A stretch of 64,000 nt of DNA from an uncultured Erysipelotrichaceae bacterium (GCA_902782395.1 CACZNF010000001.1:1-64000); one strand, 5' to 3'. Positions 41,880 to 51,409 are shown, counted from the first letter of the stretch. The notes: a model not told the origin generated them from the sequence alone. Translations and numbers: made by a program.

Positions 41880-42665
41880 ATGGCATACGAGCGTTGTAAT
41901 AAATTCCATCCAGATAAGACTGCGGATAGAATTGCTGGTGCTTTAGTCGATATGGCTTACCAGCTAGAAGAGAACCCACGCATAGCGGTGGAAGTATTAA
42001 TTGGACATGGAAAATGTCACATTATCGCGGAAACTTCGGTGGTTCTTGATATCGCTAAAATCAAGAAAGCGGTAAAGAGAATCGCAGGTGAGGTTGAAGT
42101 TGATTATTTAGAAGTCCCACAAGACCCTTTGCTTTCTAGAAACCAAGAAGGGCAAATTAGATGTGCAGACAATGGCATATTTAAAGGTTGCCCTGTCACC
42201 AAAGAGCAAAGAGAACTCGTGGACATCGCAAACAAGATTACTTTTAAGTATCCATTTGATGGCAAATATGTACTCGATGGAAAGAAGCTCATTATTTGTC
42301 AGAGCCATGCGAAAACAAGCGACCTTAAGAAAATGTATCCTAATGCGATTATAAATCCTTTAGGAGATTGGACTGGAGGCACCTCTGTTGATGTCGGCTG
42401 TACTAATCGCAAGCTTGGATCTGATATGGCAGATTCAGTCACTGGTGGTGGTCTTCATGGCAAGGACCTCAGCAAAGCTGACGTGTCAGTAAATATCTAT
42501 GCTTTCTTAAAAGCTCAAGAGACCGGAGAACCAGTCAGTATTTCCTGTGCTATTGGTGATGAATATGTTGATGGAAGACCATACGCAGAAATAGTGGAAA
42601 TTGCTAGAGATTTCATTAGAGGCCTTGGTGGTTTCGAGAGGTTCGGGGAGGTCGGTTTACTATGA
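41880..42665 (+). CDS. metK: Compact phage S-adenosylmethionine synthetase
   Basis: Makes SAM from methionine and ATP. Conserved landmarks are FHPDKTADRI (His10, Lys13), ADNGIFKGC (the GDQG-like loop), DVGCTNRKLGSD (Arg/Lys of the GRK motif), and GGGLHGKDLSKAD (Lys and Asp of the substrate site), in the right order. At 262 residues it is about two thirds of the bacterial enzyme (about 390); the central domain is abbreviated. ATG 41880 lies 7 bases from AAGGAGG. It overlaps the methyltransferase by 4 bases, which implies SAM supply for DNA methylation. Confidence 0.87.
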   Translation: MAYERCNKFHPDKTADRIAGALVDMAYQLEENPRIAVEVLIGHGKCHIIAETSVVLDIAKIKKAVKRIAGEVEVDYLEVPQDPLLSRNQEGQIRCADNGIFKGCPVTKEQRELVDIANKITFKYPFDGKYVLDGKKLIICQSHAKTSDLKKMYPNAIINPLGDWTGGTSVDVGCTNRKLGSDMADSVTGGGLHGKDLSKADVSVNIYAFLKAQETGEPVSISCAIGDEYVDGRPYAEIVEIARDFIRGLGGFERFGEVGLL

Positions 42666-43924
42666 AAGAACCAAACTTACTCGAATATGAACTTGTAGAA
42701 GTTAAAAAACTTATCCCTTACGCGAATAACAGCAGAACTCATACTGAAGAACAGATTCAAAAGGTCATGGCCAGTATAAAAGAGTTCGGTTTTATTAATC
42801 CTATTCTTATCACGGATGAGTATGTGATTACCGCAGGCCACTGCAGATTAATCGCTGCTCAAAGATTAGGTTTTGATAAAGTTCCGTGCATTAAAGAAAA
42901 TTATCTCACACCAGCTCAAAGAAAAGCCTATGTTATTGCGGATAACCGTTTGGCTTTAGATGCTGGCTGGGATGAAGAATTATTAAAGATTGAATTGGAA
43001 GATTTACAAGCTTCTGACTTTGATATCTCACTTACCGGTTTTGATGAAAAAGAATTAAACGATTTCTTTAAAACCGAAGTGGAAGTGGAAGATGATGACT
43101 ACGATTTATCTGCCGCTTTAGAAAAAGCCTCATTTGTTAAAAGAGGTGATGTTTGGATTGTTGGAAGACACCGTCTCGTATGCGGTGATGCTACTAATCC
43201 AGATGACGTTAACTTGTTAATGGATGGTAAAAGGGCCAATCTCATATTGGTTGACCCGCCATATGGAGTGAATTTTAAGTCCAGTTCTGGTTTAACCATT
43301 AAGAACGATTTCCTTAAAGGAGATAACTTTGTCAACTTCCTCTATGGTGCGTTTGTTAATTTAGTTGAACACGCAGAACCAGGTGCTAGTGCGTATTGCT
43401 TCCATGCAGATACAGAAGGTACTAAGTTCCGTGTTGCTTTTGAAGAAGCTGGATTCCATCTTGCAGGCTGTTGCATATGGGTCAAAGACTCCTTAGTTTT
43501 AGGAAGAAGTGACTATCAATGGCAGCATGAACCCGTGCTTTATGGGTTTTTGAAAAATGGAACTCATCACTGGTACAGTGATAGAAAGCAAACAACCATC
43601 TGGAATTTCAAAAAACCAAAACGTAATGAAAACCATCCAACATCAAAGCCATTAGACCTTCTTTCTTATCCAATTCAAAACAGTTCACAAGAGAATGCGA
43701 TTGTTGTCGATACCTTTGGTGGTAGCGGTAGCACCCTTATGGCTTGTGAATTAACAAACCGTATCTGCTATACGATGGAACTCGATGAAAAATACGCATC
43801 GGTTATTCTTCGTAGATACGTTGAAAACACTCACGATGCCGATGGTGTTTATTGCATTCGTAATGGAGAGAAATTAGCCTATAACGATTTAGTGATAGAA
43901 GTTGAACCAAATGCGAAAGCTTAA
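42662..43924 (+). CDS. ParB-domain DNA methyltransferase (N4/N6, beta class)
   Basis: 420 residues. An N-terminal ParB/Srx-like domain (about 8-95, with ITAGHCRLIAAQRLG) is fused to a methylase with DPPYG (about 197), HPTSKPLDL, and the SAM loop VVDTFGGSGSTL (about 350). Motif IV comes before motif I, so beta class. These ParB-MTase fusions are common between TerS and TerL in Firmicutes phages and probably modify phage DNA against restriction. Translation is coupled to metK. Confidence 0.92.
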   Translation: MKEPNLLEYELVEVKKLIPYANNSRTHTEEQIQKVMASIKEFGFINPILITDEYVITAGHCRLIAAQRLGFDKVPCIKENYLTPAQRKAYVIADNRLALDAGWDEELLKIELEDLQASDFDISLTGFDEKELNDFFKTEVEVEDDDYDLSAALEKASFVKRGDVWIVGRHRLVCGDATNPDDVNLLMDGKRANLILVDPPYGVNFKSSSGLTIKNDFLKGDNFVNFLYGAFVNLVEHAEPGASAYCFHADTEGTKFRVAFEEAGFHLAGCCIWVKDSLVLGRSDYQWQHEPVLYGFLKNGTHHWYSDRKQTTIWNFKKPKRNENHPTSKPLDLLSYPIQNSSQENAIVVDTFGGSGSTLMACELTNRICYTMELDEKYASVILRRYVENTHDADGVYCIRNGEKLAYNDLVIEVEPNAKA

Positions 43925-45509
43925 GAAGTATATTCCTACCAAATTCATGGCTAAGGACTCCAAGTACGATAAAAAGAAGGCAGACTTTGTTGTTAATTTT
44001 ATTGAACAGCTATGTCATACCAAAGGTATATGGGCCGGAGAAAAGTTCGAACTAATAGATTGGCAAGAACAAATCATCCGCGACCTATTTGGTATTGTTA
44101 AGCCTAATGGTTATCGCCAGTTTAATATGGCCTATGTTGAAATCCCTAAGAAGCAGGGGAAGTCAGAATTAGCCGCCGCTATAGCAATTTATCTACTTTG
44201 CGGTGATCAGGAAGAAAGAGCTGAGATTTATGGTTGTGCCGCTGATAGGCAGAACGCGACTATCGTCTTTGACGTAGCCTCGGACATGATTCGTATGTGT
44301 CCAGCATTAGCAAAAAGATGCAAGATACAAGCTTCCATAAAAAGAATCACTTATCTTCCTACGAATAGCTTCTATCAGGTGCTATCCGCTGAAGCATATA
44401 GCAAGCACGGATTTAATATCCATGGTGTTGTGTTTGATGAATTACACACCCAACCAGATAGAAAACTATTTGATGTTATGACCAAAGGTAGTGGTGATGC
44501 TAGACAGCAACCTCTCTACTTTTTAATCACAACTGCAGGCTCTGATACTAAAAGTATCTGCTATGAAGTTCATCAAAAGGCAAAAGACATCCTAGATGGA
44601 AGGAAACACGATGTGACTTTCTATCCAGTTATCTATGGTGCGGAGATGGATGATGATTGGACTGACCCTAAAGTTTGGAAGAAGGCTAATCCATCATTAG
44701 GCATTACCGTTGATATCGAAAAAGTGAGAGTGGCGTGTGAATCCGCTAGACAAAATCCAGCGGAAGAGAACACGTTCCGTCAACTTAGACTTAATCAATG
44801 GACGAAGCAATCGATAAGGTGGATGCAGATGGAACACTGGAATGAATGTAAATTTGATTACACTCCAGATTTCCTCAAAGGAAGAGTCTGCTATGGTGGA
44901 CTTGACCTATCAAGTACTACCGATATTACCGCCTTTGTTTTGGTGTTCCCTCCTACCAGTGAAGATGAGCATTATTATGTGCTTCCTTATTTCTGGATTC
45001 CGGAAGAGAACATGGAACGAAGAGTGGCGAGGGACCACGTTATGTACGACCTATGGTCAAAGAAAGGTTTTCTTCAAACCACAGAAGGTAATGTTATCCA
45101 TTATGGCTTCATAGAAGAATTCATTGATGAACTAGGTAAAGTCTACAACATCAAAGAAATCGCCTTTGATAGATGGGGTGCGGTTCAAATGAGCCAAGAC
45201 CTCGATAATTTAGGGTTTACAGTTATTCCTTTTGGTCAGGGATTTAAAGATATGTCCCCACCAACAAAAGAACTGATGAATTTAGTCCTAAGTGGGAAAC
45301 TACGACATAACGGACACCCGGTTCTTAATTGGAACATGGATAACGTTAGCGTTCGTGTGGATCCCGCCGGAAATTTAAAAATGGATAAATCAAAGTCCAT
45401 CGAAAAGATTGATGGAGCTGTAGCGTTAGTTATGGCTCTTGATAGAGCAATCAGAAATCAAGGAACTCAAACTTCTGTCTATGACAGTAGAGGGCTCCTT
45501 TTTATTTAA
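43911..45509 (+). CDS. Terminase large subunit
   Basis: Packaging motor and nuclease, 532 residues. Walker A IPKKQGKSELAAAIA (about 78-85), Walker B GVVFDELHTQ (about 172), then the nuclease domain with GGLDLSSTTDITA and later acidic residues near FDRWGA. It belongs to the Terminase_1/COG4626 group. ATG 43911 overlaps the methyltransferase end; TTG 43902 is an alternative. Confidence 0.94.
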   Translation: MRKLKKYIPTKFMAKDSKYDKKKADFVVNFIEQLCHTKGIWAGEKFELIDWQEQIIRDLFGIVKPNGYRQFNMAYVEIPKKQGKSELAAAIAIYLLCGDQEERAEIYGCAADRQNATIVFDVASDMIRMCPALAKRCKIQASIKRITYLPTNSFYQVLSAEAYSKHGFNIHGVVFDELHTQPDRKLFDVMTKGSGDARQQPLYFLITTAGSDTKSICYEVHQKAKDILDGRKHDVTFYPVIYGAEMDDDWTDPKVWKKANPSLGITVDIEKVRVACESARQNPAEENTFRQLRLNQWTKQSIRWMQMEHWNECKFDYTPDFLKGRVCYGGLDLSSTTDITAFVLVFPPTSEDEHYYVLPYFWIPEENMERRVARDHVMYDLWSKKGFLQTTEGNVIHYGFIEEFIDELGKVYNIKEIAFDRWGAVQMSQDLDNLGFTVIPFGQGFKDMSPPTKELMNLVLSGKLRHNGHPVLNWNMDNVSVRVDPAGNLKMDKSKSIEKIDGAVALVMALDRAIRNQGTQTSVYDSRGLLFI

Positions 45510-45521
45510 TTGGAGGTAATT

Positions 45522-46820
45522 ATGGGAATTTTTCACAGAAAAAAGATACCGAAGGTTGAAGACAGAACAGCAGGTTCTTCCTTTGCGTTTTTCTTAGGCA
45601 ATTCCACAAGTGGGAAAATTGTCACTGAGAGAAGTGCGATGCAAATGACCGCTGTTTATAGCTGTGTCAGAATCCTAGCAGAAGCAATAGCGGGTTTACC
45701 TTTGCACTTTTATAAGTACGGAGATAACAGCTCTAAAGAGAAAGCCACTGATAATCCGCTTTATTATCTCCTTCATGATGAGCCAAATCCCGAGATGACA
45801 AGTTTCATCTTTAGGGAAACATTAATGACTCATCTTCTTTTATGGGGAAATGCCTACGCTCAAATCATAAGAAACGGTAAAGGTGACATCGTGGCTTTAT
45901 ACCCATTGATGCCAAACAAGATGACCGTTCAAAGAGATGATAATGGAGAAATCTATTACATCTATTCCAAGTCAGTTGAAGAAGGGAAACCACAAGATGC
46001 TGGTTATATTCCTTTAAGGAAAGAAGATGTTCTTCATATTCCCGGACTAGGATTTGATGGATTAGTTGGTTATTCCCCAATAGCGATGGCCAAAAATGCT
46101 ATCGGATTAGCAATTGCTACGGAAGAATATGGCTCTAAGTTCTTTGCTAATGGAGCGGCACCTTCTGGTGTACTTGAACATCCAGGCACTATTAAAGACC
46201 CTACTAAAGTTAGAGAAGCATGGCTCTCCCAATTTGGTGGCTCAAGTAATAGTGGTAAGGTCGCTGTTTTAGAAGAAGGAATGAAGTACACACCGATTTC
46301 TATTTCTCCAGAACAAGCACAGTTTTTAGAAACTAGAAAATTCCAAATTGATGAAATAGCTAGAATTTTTCGAATCCCTCCTCACATGATTGGCGATTTA
46401 GAGAAGTCTAGCTTTTCTAATATTGAGCAGCAATCGCTCGAATTTGTTAAATACACTTTACAGCCATGGCTAGTTCGTTGGGAGCAAAATCTCAACAAAT
46501 CGCTAATCAAAAAAGAAGATAAAAATAAGTTTTTCTTCAGCTTCAATGTTGAGGGCCTCTTGAGAGGTGACTATCAATCCCGTATGCAAGGCTACGCTGT
46601 AGCAAGACAAAACGGATGGATGTCTGCTAACGACATTAGAAACTTAGAAAACATGGACTTAATCCCTGCTGAAGATGGCGGGGATTTACTTTTAGTAAAT
46701 GGCAACATGCTCCCACTCAATAAGGCGGGTGCTTATGCAGATAACAATAAGGAGGATGACACCGATGAAGAAGTTTTGGAACTGGATAAAGGTGACAAAC
46801 GAAGCGGGCGAAGAAAGTAG
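45522..46820 (+). CDS. Phage portal protein, HK97 family
   Basis: 432 residues. MTAVYSCVRILAEAIAGLPLHFYK, GLSPI-like GYSPIAMAKNAIGLA, FRIPPHMIGDLEKSSFSNIEQQSLEF are classic HK97 portal landmarks (quoted in outline). Forms the dodecameric DNA gate of the head. ATG 45522 follows GGAGG by 6 bases. Overlaps the protease gene by 56 bases in another frame. Confidence 0.94.
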   Translation: MGIFHRKKIPKVEDRTAGSSFAFFLGNSTSGKIVTERSAMQMTAVYSCVRILAEAIAGLPLHFYKYGDNSSKEKATDNPLYYLLHDEPNPEMTSFIFRETLMTHLLLWGNAYAQIIRNGKGDIVALYPLMPNKMTVQRDDNGEIYYIYSKSVEEGKPQDAGYIPLRKEDVLHIPGLGFDGLVGYSPIAMAKNAIGLAIATEEYGSKFFANGAAPSGVLEHPGTIKDPTKVREAWLSQFGGSSNSGKVAVLEEGMKYTPISISPEQAQFLETRKFQIDEIARIFRIPPHMIGDLEKSSFSNIEQQSLEFVKYTLQPWLVRWEQNLNKSLIKKEDKNKFFFSFNVEGLLRGDYQSRMQGYAVARQNGWMSANDIRNLENMDLIPAEDGGDLLLVNGNMLPLNKAGAYADNNKEDDTDEEVLELDKGDKRSGRRK

Positions 46821-47475
46821 AGTCCTAGAACTCGATGGAACTATCGCTAGTGAATCTTGGTTCGATGATGACATTACTCCGAAGATGTTCAAAGAAGAAC
46901 TCTTCAGTGGTAGTGGCCCAATCACAATCTGGATTAACTCACCCGGTGGTGACTGTATCGCCGCTAGTCAAATTTATTCAATGCTCATGGATTATCAAGG
47001 TGAAGTCACGGTTAAGGTGGACGGTATTGCTGCTAGTGCAGCTTCTGTCATTGCTATGGCAGGAAATAAAGTCCTCATGGCACCTACAGCTTTACTGATG
47101 ATTCATAACCCATCTATGGCAGCCTTTGGTGATCACAACGATATGGCTAAAGCAATCGACATTCTTAATGAAGTAAAAGAATCGATTATTAATGCCTATG
47201 AAATCAAGACTGGTCAATCAAGAGCGGTTCTCTCTCACTTGATGGAGAACGAAACATGGATGAATGCCAAAAAAGCAATCGAGCTTCATTTCGCTGATGG
47301 CATTTTAGAAGACCTTAAGAAGGAATCGCCAGTGGAGGCATATGCATTCGCTTCTAAAGAATTCGACATGCAACTTGTTAACAAAATCGCTTCTAAGACA
47401 CGAAAAGAAGTGAAAACAGGTAGAAACATTAACGAACTCAAAAACAAGCTCACAACTATCAAAAAATACATTTAA
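46765..47475 (+). CDS. ClpP-like prohead protease
   Basis: 236 residues. The ClpP fold has WINSPGGDCIAA, nucleophile Ser in DGIAASAASVIAMAG (about residue 90), and His in LLMIHNPSM (about 113). It processes the capsid N-terminus during head maturation. ATG 46765 lies 8 bases from AAGGAGG, inside the portal gene end. Confidence 0.92.
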   Translation: MKKFWNWIKVTNEAGEESRVLELDGTIASESWFDDDITPKMFKEELFSGSGPITIWINSPGGDCIAASQIYSMLMDYQGEVTVKVDGIAASAASVIAMAGNKVLMAPTALLMIHNPSMAAFGDHNDMAKAIDILNEVKESIINAYEIKTGQSRAVLSHLMENETWMNAKKAIELHFADGILEDLKKESPVEAYAFASKEFDMQLVNKIASKTRKEVKTGRNINELKNKLTTIKKYI

Positions 47476-47492
47476 TGGAGGAAATTAACCCT

Positions 47493-48692
47493 ATGACTAA
47501 GCAAGATTTAGTTACAAAACGTGCGAATTTATGGAATGCGATGAATTCCTTCCTCGATTCTCACAGAAACACAGATGGTGTATTAAGCGTTGAAGATGAT
47601 GCTAAATACGCTGACATGGAAAAGGAATTTGATGCCTTAACCAAAGAAATTAATCGTTTTGATAGAAAAGAAGCTATCGAAAACGAACTCAACAAACCAG
47701 TTAATAATCCAATCTTCACAAATCCTAAAAATGGTGATGAAGAAGATAAACCTGGTCGTGGTTCTAAGAACTACAAGAAATCCTTCTGGAACGCAATGCG
47801 TAGCAAAACCGTTAGACCAGAAGTTACTGATGCTCTCCAAGTCGGTACAGACTCTGAAGGTGGCTATTTAGTTCCTGATGAATTTGAAAAGACTTTAATC
47901 GAAGCATTAGAAGAAGAGAACATCTTCCGTAAACTCGCCACAGTCATTAAGACTTCTAGTGGTGATCGTAAAATTCCAGTTGTGGCCTCTAAAGGCTCTG
48001 CTTCTTGGGTCGATGAAGAAGGCTTAATCCCAGAATCTGATGATTCCTTCGGTCAAGTCTCCATTGGTGCTTATAAGTTAGGCACATTAATCAAAGTTTC
48101 TAACGAATTACTCAACGATTCCGTTTTCAACTTAGAAGCTTACATTTCTAAAGAATTCGGTCGTAGATGTGGTGCTAAAGAAGAAGAAGCATTCTTCAAT
48201 GGTAATGGTACTGGCAAGCCAACTGGTATCTTGGATGCAACTTATGGTGCTATTACTGGTGTTACAACCGATGCAGTCGATAAGATTACCGCTGATGAAA
48301 TCATCGACCTCTTCTATTCCTTAAAAGCTCCATACCGCAAGAGAGCTGTTTGGGTCCTTAATGACTCCACAGTCAAAGCGATTAGAAAACTTAAAGATGG
48401 TAATGGTAACTACTTATGGCAACCAGCCTTAACAGAAGGTACGCCTGACACCATCTTAGGTAGACCAGTCTACACATCTGCCTATATGCCAAGCATCGCT
48501 GCTAGTGCAAGAACCGTTATCTTTGGTGACTTAAGTTACTACTGGGTTGCTGATAGACAAGGTAGAACCTTCAAGAAACTCTCTGAATTATACGCCACAA
48601 CTGACCAAACTGGCTTCATGGCCACACAACGTGTCGATGGCAAATTAATCTTAAGAGAAGCTGTCAAAGTCTTAGTACAAAAAGCAGCCTAG
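47493..48692 (+). CDS. Major capsid protein, HK97 family
   Basis: 399 residues. A helical N-terminal delta/scaffold region (about 1-105, charged) precedes the capsid core starting near LQVGTDSEGGYLVPDEF. Later landmarks are FFNGNGTGKPTGIL, LGRPVYTSAYMP and TGFMATQRVDGK. The delta region is probably removed by the upstream protease. GGAGG precedes ATG 47493 by 11 bases. Confidence 0.94.
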   Translation: MTKQDLVTKRANLWNAMNSFLDSHRNTDGVLSVEDDAKYADMEKEFDALTKEINRFDRKEAIENELNKPVNNPIFTNPKNGDEEDKPGRGSKNYKKSFWNAMRSKTVRPEVTDALQVGTDSEGGYLVPDEFEKTLIEALEEENIFRKLATVIKTSSGDRKIPVVASKGSASWVDEEGLIPESDDSFGQVSIGAYKLGTLIKVSNELLNDSVFNLEAYISKEFGRRCGAKEEEAFFNGNGTGKPTGILDATYGAITGVTTDAVDKITADEIIDLFYSLKAPYRKRAVWVLNDSTVKAIRKLKDGNGNYLWQPALTEGTPDTILGRPVYTSAYMPSIAASARTVIFGDLSYYWVADRQGRTFKKLSELYATTDQTGFMATQRVDGKLILREAVKVLVQKAA

Positions 48693-48703
48693 TGAGGTAG
48701 ATT

Positions 48704-49012
48704 ATGGGCTACAACACTAAAAATTACACCGAACAAGGTGGAGAAAAAACTGTAATTGGTGGCGAAATTGTCATCAAAAATGGTGGTAAGTTAGTGATTG
48801 AAGAAGGGGGCTCTGCTGAAGGACTCCCTTCCCCCGAACCACAAGTCTTACCAAAAGCTGAGAATCAAGCTGATAGTGAGGCGACATCAGTTGCTACATT
48901 AAAGACAGATTTCAATGCTTTATTAGCAAAGCTAAAAGCGGCAGGTTTGATGGAAGAAGATCCAGAAACTCCTGCTGAGAATCCAGTTGAAGAACCAACT
49001 GAAAATAACTAG
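48704..49012 (+). CDS. Head fibre / decoration protein
   Basis: 102 residues. The N-terminus (YNTKNYTEQGGEKTVIGGE, then GGKLVIEEGG) matches phage head-fibre proteins; a Pro/Glu-rich tail surrounds a short predicted coil. Located right after the capsid gene. Probably decorates the head surface. Confidence 0.75.
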   Translation: MGYNTKNYTEQGGEKTVIGGEIVIKNGGKLVIEEGGSAEGLPSPEPQVLPKAENQADSEATSVATLKTDFNALLAKLKAAGLMEEDPETPAENPVEEPTENN

Positions 49013-49027
49013 TGGAGGTGAGCGGTA

Positions 49028-49345
49028 ATGACTGCGAATGATTTATTATCTCGTGTTAAAGAGAATTTAATTATTAGCTTTGATGATGACGATGCGTTAA
49101 TCCTTTCTTTCATTACCGCCGCCATTGAATATGCTGAAAGTTATCAACATTTAGAAGCGAATTATTACGCGAATAACATAATGGGTGAAACCACTAAGCA
49201 AGGAATCATCATGCTAGCTTCTTATTTCTATGAAAGCAGAGATGGCTCTAGTGGTGGTTTCTTTGCTTCATCGCCTAGTGCGAGTGAGCAGACTTGGAAA
49301 ACGGTCAATTTGCTTCTTCGTTTAGATAGGAATTGGAAGGTTTAA
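49028..49345 (+). CDS. Head-tail connector, gp6-like
   Basis: 105 residues, helical. LLSRVKENLIISFDDDDALI and FITAAIEYAESYQ fit the gp6-type adaptor that binds below the portal. GGAGGTGAG before ATG. Confidence 0.78.
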   Translation: MTANDLLSRVKENLIISFDDDDALILSFITAAIEYAESYQHLEANYYANNIMGETTKQGIIMLASYFYESRDGSSGGFFASSPSASEQTWKTVNLLLRLDRNWKV

Positions 49346-49347
49346 CT

Positions 49348-49686
49348 ATGTTAGGCTCAATGAATAAGAAAGCGAAGATTGTCAAATTAATTTCTTCTAA
49401 AGATGAAGAAGGCTTCACTGTTGAAGTGGAAGAAATAATCGCTAATATCAGGTGTTATAAAGAAGGAAGACACGGTAGTGAAAGATGGGCCAATTTAGCG
49501 GCTTTTTCTGAGGCTACCGATTTATTCCGTTTTAGAAGAATTCCTAATACAAAAATCACCGAAGAGATGTTTATTGTTTTTGAAGAAGAACGATACGACA
49601 TTTTATCGGTTGAAAATATCAAAGGTAGAGGGATGTATCTTGAGGTATTAGCAAGAGTCCATAGGAGTTCAAATGGCAAAGGTTAA
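49348..49686 (+). CDS. Head-tail adaptor/stopper-like protein
   Basis: 112 residues. Beta-rich, with VEEIIANIRCYKEGRHGSERWANLAAFSEATDLFRFR, the pattern of SPP1 gp16/head-closure proteins. ATG 49348 is preferred over 49333. It overlaps the next gene by 14 bases. Confidence 0.72.
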   Translation: MLGSMNKKAKIVKLISSKDEEGFTVEVEEIIANIRCYKEGRHGSERWANLAAFSEATDLFRFRRIPNTKITEEMFIVFEEERYDILSVENIKGRGMYLEVLARVHRSSNGKG

Positions 49687-50101
49687 TATTAAGCTTCCTG
49701 ATGAATTTCTAAAGAAACTATCGTCTCTTGGTGAAAGAACTGATGAAGTAGCTAAAAAGGCTCTAACAGAAGGCGGGGAAATTATTCTCGCTAGAACTAG
49801 AGCTAATCTTATCGGTGTCATTGGTAAGAATACTAAAACAGAATCCAGATCCACGGGGCAGTTAGTTGCATCTTTAGGGTTATCGCCAGTAATGGTGGAC
49901 CGTAATGGAAACTACAATATTAAGATTGGCTTTGATGAGTACCGTGATGATGGTTCTTCTAACGCTGGAGTAGCTAACATTATCGAATATGGCAAACACG
50001 GTCAACCTGCTAAGCCATTTTTAGCACCAGCTAAACGACAAGTTGGCAATCAAGCACTAGAAAGAATGAAGCAAGTGATAGAGGAGGAAATGACAAAATG
50101 A
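49673..50101 (+). CDS. HK97 gp10-like tail protein
   Basis: 142 residues. ALTEGGEIILARTRANL and the C-terminal IIEYGKHGQPAKPFLAPA are typical of HK97 gp10 / minor tail-joining proteins. Overlaps the next ATG by 4 bases. Confidence 0.82.
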   Translation: MAKVNIKLPDEFLKKLSSLGERTDEVAKKALTEGGEIILARTRANLIGVIGKNTKTESRSTGQLVASLGLSPVMVDRNGNYNIKIGFDEYRDDGSSNAGVANIIEYGKHGQPAKPFLAPAKRQVGNQALERMKQVIEEEMTK

Positions 50102-50445
50102 ACATTCTAAAAGAATTAAATTCACTTTGTGAAACACTCAATATCCCAGTTGAGACAGGTGTCTTTAGCGGTAAAGCCCCTAATACATATGTGGTGCTCG
50201 TTCCTCTTAATGATTCATTCCCGCTTAACGCTGATAACTATCCGCAACTTGATTATCAAGAAGTGCGAATAAGCATATTCACAAAATCTAATTACACAAA
50301 ACTTAAGAATAAATTCATCACTCGATTATTGGGTGGTGATTTTTATATCACTGACCGTAGATTCAACGGTTATGAAACTGGAAGCGGCTACTTCCAGTAC
50401 ACAATTGACGTAGCCAAACAATATGAATTAGAGGAGGAAAACTAA
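50098..50445 (+). CDS. Tail terminator/completion-like protein
   Basis: 115 residues. YVVLVPLNDSFPLNADN and the alpha-beta pattern with strand TIDVAKQY at the end fit tail terminator proteins, in the right place before the tail tube. Assignment by position and outline similarity. Confidence 0.65.
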   Translation: MNILKELNSLCETLNIPVETGVFSGKAPNTYVVLVPLNDSFPLNADNYPQLDYQEVRISIFTKSNYTKLKNKFITRLLGGDFYITDRRFNGYETGSGYFQYTIDVAKQYELEEEN

Positions 50446-50449
50446 TACT

Positions 50450-51031
50450 ATGGCAACAATTGGCTTAGACAAATTATTCGTTGCACCTATTACAGAAGAT
50501 AGTAATGGCAATGAAACATACGGAACTCCTGTGCAACTTGCTAAAGCAATCTCAGCAGAATTATCCGTTGAACTTAATGAAGCGATTCTCTACGCAGATG
50601 ACGGTCAAGCAGAATCAGTGAAAGAATTTAAATCTGGTACTTTATCTTTGAATATTGATGATTTAGGACACGCAAACGCAGCTCTTTTGTTAGGTGCTGA
50701 AGTCGATGAAAATGGTGTTCTTATTTCTAGAGGCGAAGATAATCCAACATATGTAGCGGTTGGCTTTAGAGCTAGAAAAGCAAATGGCAAATACCGTTAT
50801 TTCTGGTTATACAGAGTTCAATTTGCAGTACCAGGCACTTCTTTAGCAACCAAAGGCGATTCTATTACCTTTAGTACACCAACAATCGAAGGAACAATCT
50901 TCCAAAGAAAGAAAGTTGATGGTAGAAGCAAACACCCATGGAAAGCAGAAGTCACTGAAGACGGAACCAATCAAACCGTTATTAATGCTTGGTATACCGC
51001 GGTTTATGAACCTGACTACCCAAACGTATAG
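50450..51031 (+). CDS. Major tail tube protein
   Basis: 193 residues of the phi13-type major tail family: IGLDKLFVAPI, AELSVELNEAILYADDGQAE, then IDDLGHANAALLLGAE and a beta-rich core. Forms the tail tube. Precedes the chaperone and tape measure genes as expected. Confidence 0.87.
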   Translation: MATIGLDKLFVAPITEDSNGNETYGTPVQLAKAISAELSVELNEAILYADDGQAESVKEFKSGTLSLNIDDLGHANAALLLGAEVDENGVLISRGEDNPTYVAVGFRARKANGKYRYFWLYRVQFAVPGTSLATKGDSITFSTPTIEGTIFQRKKVDGRSKHPWKAEVTEDGTNQTVINAWYTAVYEPDYPNV

Positions 51032-51043
51032 GAGTGGCAATTC

Positions 51044-51409
51044 ATGGAAAACGAAAGAACAAGCACAATCAAAATCGGTAAAAAAGAGTACGAACTCGTT
51101 CTTACTAATAAAGCCACAAAAGAACTCAATAATAAGTTTGGTGGTTTAGACAAGATTGGCAATAAACTCGCAGAAGCAACTAATGTGGCTGATCAACTTG
51201 ATTTAGTCATTTGGCTTATCGTTTTACTCGCTAATCAAGCAATTCTTCGCTCTAACTTAGAAAATGGTGAAAGCAAAGAACTTCTAAAAGAAGAAGATGT
51301 GGAAGTACTAACTTCTCCTGCTGATTTAACTACTTATACAGAAGCAATCATGGACTGCTTGGTAAAAGGTACGAATCGTGAAGTAAAAGGTGAAGAATCA
51401 AAAAACTAA
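51044..51409 (+). CDS. Tail assembly chaperone, short form (gpG-like)
   Basis: 121 residues, starting TSTIKIGKKEYELVLTNKATKELNNKFGGL. Binds the tape measure during tail assembly. It ends with codons AAA AAC TAA right on a slippery site. A longer product arises by frameshifting into the frame that ends at 51612. Confidence 0.85.
   Translation: MENERTSTIKIGKKEYELVLTNKATKELNNKFGGLDKIGNKLAEATNVADQLDLVIWLIVLLANQAILRSNLENGESKELLKEEDVEVLTSPADLTTYTEAIMDCLVKGTNREVKGEESKN
51400..51406 (+). other. -1 ribosomal frameshift site
   Basis: The heptamer A AAA AAC is in the correct zero-frame phase (codons TCA AAA AAC, then TAA). Slippage by -1 continues as AAA CTA AAT AGC and stays open to TAA at 51610-51612. 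This is the conserved arrangement of siphovirus tail chaperone genes. Confidence 0.85.
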
